Assembly: GCA_026391855.1 (NCBI GenBank)
Contig: JAPLDE010000019.1
Coordinates: forward strand, 1 to 37,294
Direction: 5' to 3'
DNA length: 37,294 nucleotides
Origin: Bacteroidota bacterium
Lineage (GTDB): Bacteria; Bacteroidota; Bacteroidia; Bacteroidales; CAIXZF01
Part shown: positions 25,201 through 31,798 of the stretch, piece after piece
How the letters are laid out: every line of letters begins with the position of its first letter
How positions within the stretch are numbered: the first letter of the stretch is position 1
Program-made: the position numbers and the translations under genes
The notes under the pieces: generated by a model
Seen by the model: the letters and a program-made list of their open reading frames with translations, nothing else
Database searches by the model: none
Told to the model about the DNA's origin: nothing

Positions 25201-25939
25201 ATGTTCGGGAGATGTTGACGGTTCTTACAATCCACCGGTCAAGGCAGTTCCCGGAGTGGAAATGATAGAAAAAGGAGAATTACTGGTCGGTTCACCCGAG
25301 TCTGTCAGTATTCCTTTATCTATCGAATCACCATCCCAGGTCGGCGCCATATCGTTGATCCTTAATTACAATACTGATTATCTGAATATTACATCAATAA
25401 AAATGAAATCATCGTTGGGTGACCTGGTTTATTCACTCCATGAAGGAGAAATACGTATTGCCTGGTGCAGCCTTCTTCCGCTAAACCTGGCTTCCGGAGA
25501 ACCGGTCCTCTTTTTACAGGCCAGGATTAAAGGACATATTCCCACATCCGGTATTACTTCCTGGCTTGAAGCAGCAGGTGAATCCTCCCTGGCCGCTGAG
25601 AATGCCCGGGTTCTGTCTGGCAGCCGTCTGGTCTTTCCGGCACTAATACCTTTCAGTTCAATGCGGGAATCCCTTCAGAGCAGTCTTTCTCCCAATCCAT
25701 TCTTTAACAATACAACCTTTTCCTTCAACCTGGCCGAGCCGGCAACCATCAACCTGATTATCAGGAATATGCTTGGAGAAACCGTTTTCAGTACATTACT
25801 TGGAAAAATGGATGAAGGCGACCATCAATATACCTTTAAAAGAAATAATCTTCCTGCCGGAACTTACGAATACTTTATAGAGGCAATTACTGAAAAGAAC
25901 AGTTCTCTGAACTCGGGGAAGATGGTTTTAATGCGGTAG
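19223..25939 (+). CDS. C10 peptidase-like protein lacking the catalytic Cys segment, with beta-helix, dockerin-like and T9SS domains
   Basis: 2238 residues. Signal peptide to about residue 20; Spi-type propeptide (about 22-150, with YYIFGFGPGQGWVIVSAEDA); C10 (streptopain-like) domain (about 160-380) retaining WDQ, YNYFCP, KYWNFPGQGTGS, the His motif GGHEWICDGY (His322) and HMNWGWGG (Asn344, Trp345). The expected GCVATAMAQ-type segment with the nucleophile Cys is absent between Gly183 and Thr184. Then FN3 (about 388-478), a prepeptidase-like beta-sandwich (about 480-688), a long parallel beta-helix (about 690-1683), two PKD-like domains (about 1686-1847), the CarboxypepD_reg/dockerin-like module (about 1849-2005), a cohesin-like domain (about 2012-2142) and a type A sorting tail from LSPNPFFNNTTF (about 2155). 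It is probably a secreted pseudo-protease or structural adhesin. Active peptidase is unlikely unless the gap is an assembly error. Confidence 0.88.
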   Translation: MKKSFLLLIGLLFNAAASYCGPVSLNRATLVARNFYFIKSYSVNDTDLDEINPQLLQTGAEQDEDYYYIFGFGPGQGWVIVSAEDATSPIIGYSITGTYPATEAEISPEFRFWIGTYNESIRLAREQNLVASSETQSFWNYCENSNPASLLVPTTPLTTVAPLVKSTWDQSAWYNYFCPATGGTKYWNFPGQGTGSNAYFDPDNAATSTTMFDPSYGLFYTNLTTPIDWDAMDDTITGLDLTISKLSSDCGIMVNMDYSYSGSGAYTTDMITAMISHYYYSPDMTFMAQTGVANDLWILLLKNNLNASRPLIYQGYETVGGHEWICDGYEDNYNGTGQTYFHMNWGWGGSANGYFYITNLDPGSHYFYLNMGAVFSIHPTFMAPLPPTHVDASDNMYGDRIAVKWRWASNATHYKLYRNSVNNSFTATALTGWTTVTSFTDYGVVPGNAYYYWVKSAMSATGDLESGFSAVNQGSTPQPGLLEIGYFTNNSVSPRCYEFTNAASYWGVVACRPQVSDDWDLIMYTDNTFGTPACISSLGTGLTDLVVVDGNHTSAVSRGIKTNRFSGTGNCVMAFDGGAKTISMGTNPDVTWPSLGVVTIWDVYLTPGVYRFRLNLTSGNMNPGIALFSSASGSYYYGRSGAIGIADANGAGLGETFTAVIPAADYYGFVVWSNSSQSGVFNISIEKAGTWTGTVSNDWNNTGNWSASLVPTADVDVTIPNVTNNPWIWVTDAVCKSLTVQAGSGNYIRVYNHTLTINSDATFYGELMMDNAVNTAKCNILGNVHWGNGSSAYMANLTTLSVEGDWEFLSGSSVNLTGGEVDFTGNTDAYIRSYEADCQFNTIGVYKDAAVIMYSGVSTQSLKIAGNLYITTGATLALNCDSSVYLSGSLWNVSGHFHSYYGNMILKGSGQALTMVTGDFFNNLVINSSGNINLITDITTKGFIQINSGILNPTTSFIYIGGDWINNAGAAAFAEGTSRVIFNGGNYPQYCSDETFNILEVYKPAGGALRVDGGSNITCQSYDWHAGTLTVLSGTFTANMLVDNGIAGSFYVYSGGTINLHNPGGYVDLNGEIHVLGGNFNVYGGTTDSYWPYTSNASVTMTGGTLDFKDVGIKLNNTASYTFSENINGGLIRAKGNFFADRPEFTPSGGTVEVYGTGANTISNLNGSNFYNLKINKASPVNDGPSPGPDEQATSEDSQYNILIVPETVLPANTITMTSALSVLGNLEIVSGTLATANNPVYINGNWSNNVGSSGFDEGTSNVFFSGALPSQILTNETFYNLVANKTYASVGGLEIMTSKTINCINSIIINDGNVQLDDLTTLNTKEIQILANSGLNAASMLVSINVTGNWTDNNTTSSSTLGFAHGTSSTVYFKEGADQTLNTMATTEEFYHLIINKSAGSLGVNKGIRVTGDFSLTQGSFVSLVTGLNHYFQGDFTVSAGTSWMYGNSTVNFTGGEDQLLSFTPASGQLYHVTVDKTAGSKVIQISNVYSLSNGNLLINSGMLDLNTFYFRCTGNVTINNNGVIRIPSSSWLEVGNTYTLAVNSGGLLDVAGTVANPAKVTHHSGYYNLNVENGGSISAVNGVFEYINTNGVYLKNGSMVDDINSFKACTFRNGVTGGTLLKIDNNQDISILEANFPANTWSGSSNVSKTVNQGNVNFYNYSGAFSGETFDNDTYNRVLWSVPLSVSVTSTLMTVCEGSAAQLQVNVFGGAWPFIYSWSGPGLSDYTISNPMVTPSGSTTYSVTVTDHFGYITSGSVTLNTTANPVADAGPDVTIMTGGNTTLNGQAGGATPPYTFLWSPSTGLSGTNISNPTASPASTTTYTLQVTSSEGCSSSDQMIITVNAGTNQLTGTLTYNNLINTPLNGTKVYLKTGSLAVDSTTTNTGGGFIFNNVIPGTHTLDARCTKSWGGVNATDALKIMRHFVQYDTLAGLKKITADLDGSGYVNTVDALLAMRRYVGIVNLFSIGDWVFEHPSFSMPGAGVLTVNFKGLCSGDVDGSYNPPVKAVPGVEMIEKGELLVGSPESVSIPLSIESPSQVGAISLILNYNTDYLNITSIKMKSSLGDLVYSLHEGEIRIAWCSLLPLNLASGEPVLFLQARIKGHIPTSGITSWLEAAGESSLAAENARVLSGSRLVFPALIPFSSMRESLQSSLSPNPFFNNTTFSFNLAEPATINLIIRNMLGETVFSTLLGKMDEGDHQYTFKRNNLPAGTYEYFIEAITEKNSSLNSGKMVLMR
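24770..25237 (+). other. Composite CarboxypepD_reg-like/dockerin-like module, copy 2
   Basis: QLTGTLTYNNLINTPLNG leads into SWGGVNATDALKIMRHF, the loop ADLDGSGYVNTVDALLAM, then GDWVF and CSGDVDGSYNPP. Of the three copies this one has the best preserved calcium-type loop. Confidence 0.7.
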
Positions 25940-25994
25940 ATTCAGGATTCCGGGAATAGTCGGGATGATCGTGATGAGGTTGAAAATTAGCGAA

Positions 25995-26033
25995 AAATCC
26001 CTGCCGGGGGAGTATCAACCCTGGCAGGGATTT
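25995..26033. terminator. Bidirectional terminator hairpin
   Basis: AAATCCCTGCC pairs perfectly with GGCAGGGATTT (11 bp, 17-base loop) between the convergent C10-like gene and the gene ending at 26081. A/T bases at the stem ends give short U-runs on either strand. Confidence 0.7.
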
Positions 26034-26044
26034 CTTCAGGTTCG

Positions 26045-26071
26045 TTCATGCTTCGATTTTGTCAGCATGAA
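26045..26071 (-). terminator. Second small hairpin after the minus-strand stop
   Basis: TTCATGCT pairs with AGCATGAA (8 bp, 11-base loop), 10 nt beyond the stop of the minus-strand gene. It may assist the larger hairpin at 25995 or only protect the 3' end. Confidence 0.35.
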
Positions 26072-26080
26072 GTTGTATGG

Positions 26081-26567
26081 TTATTTTCCCGGAATATAAG
26101 ACTGGTTTACATCTCCGAAGCAAAGGCCCCTGATGTTAAAAGTAACGGTAGTATGAGCGGTCAGGCTGACATCTCCGTTTTCAAAGAGCCAGTCGCCGGC
26201 AGGGAAGCTGTTAATAGCCCCTACAAAGCGGTTAGCCACCATCAAGGCATCCGTTGAATTGACATTATAAACATTATTTACGTCTGCAGCCAGCAGCGGC
26301 AACCCCGACAGCAGGTCCAGCCCCACGAAATGAGTCAGTATCCGCAAGGCATCAGCCGCATTGACACCGCCCCATGGAAGCGTTGTCGTTGCTTCAATCT
26401 GATAATCGCCAAAAGCAGGATTGACAAAGTGGTAAAAACCGCTGGCATCCGTGGTGGTCTGGTAGACAATATTTCCACCTTGTTTCAACATAACAGTCGT
26501 GTTTGGCATAGGTGTGCCTTCAATGTTATCATAGGTTACAAATCCTTCAATATATCCAGCCTGAACG
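26081..26567 (-). other. Composite CarboxypepD_reg-like/dockerin-like module, copy 3 (C-terminal end)
   Basis: IEGFVTYDNIEGTPMPNT leads into PWGGVNAADALRILTHFVG, a degenerate loop ADVNNVYNVNSTDALMV, then GDWLF and CFGDVNQSYIPGK, where the protein stops. The other two copies continue into a cohesin-like domain and a sorting tail. Confidence 0.7.
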
Positions 26568-29158
26568 GTCAGCAGGGCCGGATCAGTAAATACCGAATGA
26601 CAGCCGTCTGACAACAGGCAGCGGTATAGGTTGCCGCTCATTGATGGGGTTCCAACCACAGTCAGAACAGGCATATCAACCCCTCCGTATACCGGGCTGC
26701 CGATCAAATCTGTCCATTCTCCGGCAGGTGTTTTCTCCTGCCATTTGAATGTGACGGGTGCCAAACCCAGCGTTGTCCCCATGGTAATAAAAGAGGCCGT
26801 TTCGCCTTCATCAACGGTCACATCGGCCGGTTGGCCATTGATTGTCAATTCATTATCAAGCGAATATCCATCGGTAAAGACGGAGTTAAAGGTTGACAAT
26901 CCTGAAGAATACTGACAGGCTCCCGGTATCCAGGTTTCCCACTGAAGCCTGGTTGTATCACATAACACCTTGAATTTCAGCACAAAAATAGCTTCATTAT
27001 CAGGAATACTGAAGGATCCTTCCGCCGAATAAGCTGCAAAACGAATGTTACCATATTCACCATCTTCAATATTATTGAACATAGGAGCAGGTATGTCCTG
27101 ATGAATCCAGGCAATTCCATCATATTGCAGACCAGATTTCTTGTAAAAAAGAGACAGGGAAACAGAGCTGATATCATTAAAACTTGAAACTTTCACAGGC
27201 ACCAAAATATCATTGGCCGGCTGAGCGCAAAGACAATTATACTGATTATCAATCCATGTTTCCACCACATTGATCACAGTAAGAATGGCAGCATCGCTAT
27301 ATACCGTTGTATTGCAACCAGTTAACATACATCTGTACTGGTATCCATCCATAGAAACAGCAGTTGTAACAATGAACAGCGTATCCGTATAAACGCCAGC
27401 ATAAATGGCTGAATTAGAGATATTTCCCCAGCTATCTCCGTTATCTGTACTAAGTTGCCATTGAAATGAAGGCAGGCCACTGCTTATTATTCTAAAAGAA
27501 ACAGGTTCGTTGACTACCCCAAGCCTGTCCGCCGGTTGAGTAATAATGGCCGGGGAAGCATCGGTAACTGAACCATTATGGAAAGCGGCCGGTAAATTAA
27601 TGCCTTCATTCCCTTTAAACACACAATTATCAGGAGTCAGCAGGCTGAATTCCAGGTCACTCTGCTGCACAAAAGCGAAGTTCAGATTGCATATTAAACC
27701 ATTAGTAATATTTTGCGGTGTTGATCCTGTCCATTGGACCTTGATTTCACCAGGCCCAGGTGTTAAACTAAAGCCGGGCAATAACTGGGGGTTAACGTCA
27801 GTAAAGGTAAGGAACGCTATGGCTGAAGGATCATAGTTGAAGGTGAGGGTAAAACTCCGGGCTCCAACCATTTTCTCCACGTTTAAAGGCACTGTAACAG
27901 TTGATCCCGGGCAAGCAAATATTTTACCAAGGGAAGTAATAATGGTTTCACCGGCGGTCAGCAAGGCAGCATTTGTCAGGACACCAGGAGGATTTGAGCC
28001 ACTCACCAGGCAACGGAAAAGGAAACCGTTCATTAAAGAGCTGATCCCGTTAATGGTAAGGGTTGGTAAGGTATCCCCCGAAAAGGGGTCTTCACTGCCA
28101 ACATTGGTAAATGTAACTCCGTTATCGCTGCTAACCTGCCACTGGTAATTCAGGGTACACCCTGCAGAAGCAACAGTAAAAGTTATCGTATCACCCTCCA
28201 TACCTGTTTGGTTTGAGGGTTGGCTCTGAATAATCGGACCTGTAAAAGGAATGACCTGAACACTGACCGTGGCTGACCCGCTGCAATTGTTATCATCGGT
28301 AACAGTAAGGGTATATGTCCCGGTATTATACACCTGGGCATTCGGTAAGTCGGGGTTTTTAATGGCCGAGACGAATCCTGCCGGTCCGCTCCAGTTGTAG
28401 GATGCTCCTGAGCCGCTGCCTCCGGAGGCAAGGCCAACCAGGTGGATAGTACTACCCAGGCAGACAACATTTTGTTCAGTTGAGGGAGTTACAATGATCT
28501 GAGGGTTCATAGAGATCCTGATAATGTTGCCGGGAGTACGGCAGGTAACACCGTTCAGGATGCTGACAGCCCGGCGGCGGAAGAAAGTTTCTGCCGTAAC
28601 AGCAGGAGGATCATAGGAAATATCTGTAGCCCCTGAAATGGTAGAGAAGGAGCCGACCATGCCTTCACTTTTCTGCCATTGGTAAGTCAGGGTTCCGGCT
28701 GCAGAAGCAGGTGACAGCTCTATCAGGGGAGCAGGATCACCATTGAAGCATACCAGTTGGTTATAACCGATGGTCCCGGGTATAACATAATTTACTTCTA
28801 CAGTTACATTAGTAACCCGCTCGTCTGTCCCATCTGATACAGTGACCGAATAAGTAGTCGTTGTAACAGGGACAGCCACGGGATCAGCAATATCAGCGGG
28901 CCCCGAAATAACGGCGGCTGGTGACCAAAGGAAGGTGTAAATTCCTGATCCGCCGGAAGCTGTGACCACTAACTGAGAAGTTTCACCTGAACAGATGAGG
29001 GAAGGAGTTGCCGAGGCATTAATTACAAATTCACTGTTGTCGGGAGAGGAACCGAAAGCATGCAGACTCATCATCAAAAACATAAAAACCACTGGTGTGA
29101 GCAGGTAGCTTATTGATTGTTTTGCTACAGAAAAGGAAGGTGTTGGTTTGTTTTTCAT
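26081..29158 (-). CDS. Secreted Ig/cohesin-like/dockerin-like protein without a sorting domain
   Basis: 1025 residues from the start MKNKPTPSF at 29158. The frame opens 24 nt earlier, but that start would add a poor N-terminus ahead of a normal signal peptide ending near HAFG. Order: PKD/Ig-like domains (about 44-403, four units); cohesin-like A (about 404-534, LGKIFACPGSTVTVPL, FTLTFNYDPSAIAF); Ig-like (about 535-635); cohesin-like B (about 636-768); Ig-like (about 769-862); CarboxypepD_reg/dockerin-like module (about 863-1025). The protein ends right after the SYIPGK of that module, and the 141 nt to the next gene encode no type A or B tail. It could be periplasmic, or held at the surface through partner binding; both are inference. 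It lies 145 nt after the 824-residue gene. Confidence 0.85.
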   Translation of the reverse strand: MKNKPTPSFSVAKQSISYLLTPVVFMFLMMSLHAFGSSPDNSEFVINASATPSLICSGETSQLVVTASGGSGIYTFLWSPAAVISGPADIADPVAVPVTTTTYSVTVSDGTDERVTNVTVEVNYVIPGTIGYNQLVCFNGDPAPLIELSPASAAGTLTYQWQKSEGMVGSFSTISGATDISYDPPAVTAETFFRRRAVSILNGVTCRTPGNIIRISMNPQIIVTPSTEQNVVCLGSTIHLVGLASGGSGSGASYNWSGPAGFVSAIKNPDLPNAQVYNTGTYTLTVTDDNNCSGSATVSVQVIPFTGPIIQSQPSNQTGMEGDTITFTVASAGCTLNYQWQVSSDNGVTFTNVGSEDPFSGDTLPTLTINGISSLMNGFLFRCLVSGSNPPGVLTNAALLTAGETIITSLGKIFACPGSTVTVPLNVEKMVGARSFTLTFNYDPSAIAFLTFTDVNPQLLPGFSLTPGPGEIKVQWTGSTPQNITNGLICNLNFAFVQQSDLEFSLLTPDNCVFKGNEGINLPAAFHNGSVTDASPAIITQPADRLGVVNEPVSFRIISSGLPSFQWQLSTDNGDSWGNISNSAIYAGVYTDTLFIVTTAVSMDGYQYRCMLTGCNTTVYSDAAILTVINVVETWIDNQYNCLCAQPANDILVPVKVSSFNDISSVSLSLFYKKSGLQYDGIAWIHQDIPAPMFNNIEDGEYGNIRFAAYSAEGSFSIPDNEAIFVLKFKVLCDTTRLQWETWIPGACQYSSGLSTFNSVFTDGYSLDNELTINGQPADVTVDEGETASFITMGTTLGLAPVTFKWQEKTPAGEWTDLIGSPVYGGVDMPVLTVVGTPSMSGNLYRCLLSDGCHSVFTDPALLTVQAGYIEGFVTYDNIEGTPMPNTTVMLKQGGNIVYQTTTDASGFYHFVNPAFGDYQIEATTTLPWGGVNAADALRILTHFVGLDLLSGLPLLAADVNNVYNVNSTDALMVANRFVGAINSFPAGDWLFENGDVSLTAHTTVTFNIRGLCFGDVNQSYIPGK

Positions 29159-29303
29159 ATTAATTATATTGATTATAAACATTTGTTTCTCTTATCATAT
29201 TATCAATCAGATTATTACTAAAATAAATATTAAACACAGTAAAACTGGTTCAATCAATAAAATTATGAAAAAAAATGAGGAGAAAAATTTATTGAGAAAC
29301 ACT

Positions 29304-31778
29304 TTATCTGATCAGAAAAACCATTCCCTGTCGTTGGTGTTTTCTGCCCTCAACAGGAAGGTAGGTTACCAGGTAAACATACACATCAGACATACAGGTT
29401 TCTCCTTTATAACAGCCATCCCATCCAGCTTCTATATCATTGGTAATGAATATTTTATCACCCCATCTATTAAAAATGATCATTTCATATTCCGCTAAAG
29501 GCTGGGAAGTAAAAGCTCTGAATACATCGTTGTTACCGTCGGTGTTTGGGGTGAATGTATTTGGTATCCAAAATTCAGTGCATGGCAGGATCCAGGCACT
29601 GTCGAAGGTCCGGCACATGAAATTTGACATCAACACCCAGCATAACCCAGGCTGGGAAACCTGGCATGAATTTCCCCTGCTGTTATCCTGCCAGATATAT
29701 GTTGCTGAATCCCCGGTATTTGCTTTAAGGATCAAGGATTCTCCTGCACATAGGAATAAGGTATCGGGCAAACCGGGTACGGGTTTTGGATAAACCGAAA
29801 CATGCAGGTTGGTTTGTCCTGAACAACCCCATTGATCGACCCCGATGATAATATAATTAGTATTAAATGAAGCATTTACAAGCAATATCCCCATTAAAGT
29901 CAGTGAAACGCCCTGGTTGGGTGCAAGGTAATATTGACTGGCGCCGCTTAGTTGAACTTCAGCAGTTGAATCCCGGCAAATGGCCAGTTCCGATGGAAAA
30001 GCGGATATGACGGGCAAAGGGGAAATAATCAGTTCCAGCGAATCAGGGTTCTCAGCGGTACATTGATGAGAATCGGTTATATTGAAGATGTAGTACCCTG
30101 ATAACTGCGGGGTAACTGCAGGCAAAAACGGACTGAGCAGACCGGAACTAAAACCAGCCGGGCCCTGCCATTCATATTCGTTAGGGGGTGTACCGCCTGA
30201 AACGTAAGCATACAGTATGATATTCTCACCTTCACAAACTATTGAATCACTGAATAATACATGCGCCTGTGGTCGCGGGAACACCTGAATCGGGACCGTA
30301 TCCGGAAAAACAGATGAACAGTTGAGTGTATCTGTTACAACCAAAGTGTAATATCCTGAATTGGAAGGGGTCGCCAAAGGTATAGAAGCTTGCGCATCAT
30401 TGAAATCGAATCCGGCAGGGCCATTCCAAGAGAAAGAACAACTTAAGCTATTACCTCCGTATGCCTGACCGGATAACCATATGGTCTCACCGGAACAGAG
30501 TGAATCATCGGTAGTGGCAGCGATGGCAACAGGAGAAGGATAAATAAGGATTATAACAGAATCAAAACCATAGCAGCCCTGGTTGACATAGGTATATTTT
30601 ATCTGGTTATAACCCGGTCCGGACAAAACAGGATACAGGGTATCGGCAATGACTCCGGGGCCTGAGAAATGTCCTCCGGGCGGATATCCGCCGGAAAGCA
30701 AAAAAGGATCAGCATTTTCACAAACGGGGGCGAAGGCATTCAAAGAAACCGGTATCACTTTATTACTAACTGAATCACAGATAGTTGCCTGAATTCCCAA
30801 GGCATCGGTCACGGTAACACAATAGTTACCGGCACAAAGACTGGTAGCTGAATTCGTATTTTGTTCCCGGCAATCACTCCATTGGTAAGTGTATGGAGGT
30901 GTGCCACCGGAAGCCGAAACGGTGATATTTCCGTCGCAGGGCGGCAATTGGGCACAGGGAAGAATGTTACAAGTACCATAAGTAGGAATACCCTGCTGAC
31001 CGATCACCCAGGGTCCGCCATCGGGTTCCCGACGGAATGATTCACCTAGTACAGGATCATAGGAAGAAATATAGGTTTTTTTGTTAGCAGGGATTTGTTC
31101 AAATGAACACAGCACGCCGGAAAAAGGGCAACCACCTATAGGGTTACAGGGGTTTCCGGTATGGTCGAAATTAAGGCTGTCGTTCCAGAAAATTGCATCC
31201 TGGGGAACTCCTGTTTCATCATAAAAGGCAAACCAACCACCGGCATTGGGAAACCAAAGTCTTGAACCCATTCCGATACAAACATCCAGATTGGTATCGA
31301 CAACGATCTCAACGGTTCTTCCGCCGTTCTGAACCAGGAGCGACGGAGGAACAGCCCCGGCATGGGTCCCTCTGACAATAACAAAACCACTGGGAGGTAT
31401 GATGTTTCCGGGCGGGATCTCAAAACCACCACCATAATTGGGTTCCGGGTCTCCATCTGGAGCACAGTTTCCCAGAAAATAGCAGGAAATATCCCTCTTA
31501 CAGCATGAATCGGGATTATAGAGTTCAATCCACTCCCCCCTTCTGGTCAGGTCATTTCCAAAAATAGAACCATCGCCCGAATCAGGACTGATCATTAATT
31601 CATTGATCAGGATAGAGGATAAGTTGTAGGAACATCCACCACAATAATTATTAATCCCTGATTGAGTGGTAAGGTTTAACTGGCCAATCACGCGCCCTGC
31701 CGGGAGTAAAAGCACAAGGACCAGGATAATCTCATTGATAACCAGATTATTACGCTTCAATCTAAGCTTACAAACCAT
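29304..31778 (-). CDS. Secreted lamin-tail/SprB/Ig-like protein with T9SS type B tail
   Basis: 824 residues from MVCKLRLKRNNLV at 31778, 20 nt after the stop of the upstream gene. The longer open frame to 31892 would overlap that gene's conserved tail and is rejected. A signal peptide (INEIILVLVLLLPAGRVIGQ) is followed by a lamin-tail domain (about 53-165: ILINELMISPDS, GEWIELYNPDS, GFVIVRGTHAG), a SprB-like repeat (about 278-335: SASGGTPPYTYQWSDC), a GGHFSGPGV module (about 336-412), and further Ig-like units with WNGPAGF and WQGPAGF cores. The end (about 739-824: FWIPNTFTPNTDGNNDVF, IIFNRWGDKIF, GWDGCYKG) is the gliding-motility-associated type B sorting domain. Probably a cell-surface or released adhesin, co-transcribed with the gene upstream. 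Confidence 0.88.
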   Translation of the reverse strand: MVCKLRLKRNNLVINEIILVLVLLLPAGRVIGQLNLTTQSGINNYCGGCSYNLSSILINELMISPDSGDGSIFGNDLTRRGEWIELYNPDSCCKRDISCYFLGNCAPDGDPEPNYGGGFEIPPGNIIPPSGFVIVRGTHAGAVPPSLLVQNGGRTVEIVVDTNLDVCIGMGSRLWFPNAGGWFAFYDETGVPQDAIFWNDSLNFDHTGNPCNPIGGCPFSGVLCSFEQIPANKKTYISSYDPVLGESFRREPDGGPWVIGQQGIPTYGTCNILPCAQLPPCDGNITVSASGGTPPYTYQWSDCREQNTNSATSLCAGNYCVTVTDALGIQATICDSVSNKVIPVSLNAFAPVCENADPFLLSGGYPPGGHFSGPGVIADTLYPVLSGPGYNQIKYTYVNQGCYGFDSVIILIYPSPVAIAATTDDSLCSGETIWLSGQAYGGNSLSCSFSWNGPAGFDFNDAQASIPLATPSNSGYYTLVVTDTLNCSSVFPDTVPIQVFPRPQAHVLFSDSIVCEGENIILYAYVSGGTPPNEYEWQGPAGFSSGLLSPFLPAVTPQLSGYYIFNITDSHQCTAENPDSLELIISPLPVISAFPSELAICRDSTAEVQLSGASQYYLAPNQGVSLTLMGILLVNASFNTNYIIIGVDQWGCSGQTNLHVSVYPKPVPGLPDTLFLCAGESLILKANTGDSATYIWQDNSRGNSCQVSQPGLCWVLMSNFMCRTFDSAWILPCTEFWIPNTFTPNTDGNNDVFRAFTSQPLAEYEMIIFNRWGDKIFITNDIEAGWDGCYKGETCMSDVYVYLVTYLPVEGRKHQRQGMVFLIR

Positions 31779-31798
31779 GATAAGGCAGGTAAAATCAA

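Noticed and set aside
8960..25939. Classical cellulosome
   Set aside because: Cohesin-like and dockerin-like domains are present, but no glycoside hydrolase, carbohydrate-binding module of known type or scaffoldin was recognised.
29159..29303. Small RNA or peptide gene in the AT-rich gap
   Set aside because: No conserved structure, coding frame or clear promoter pair could be supported by eye.
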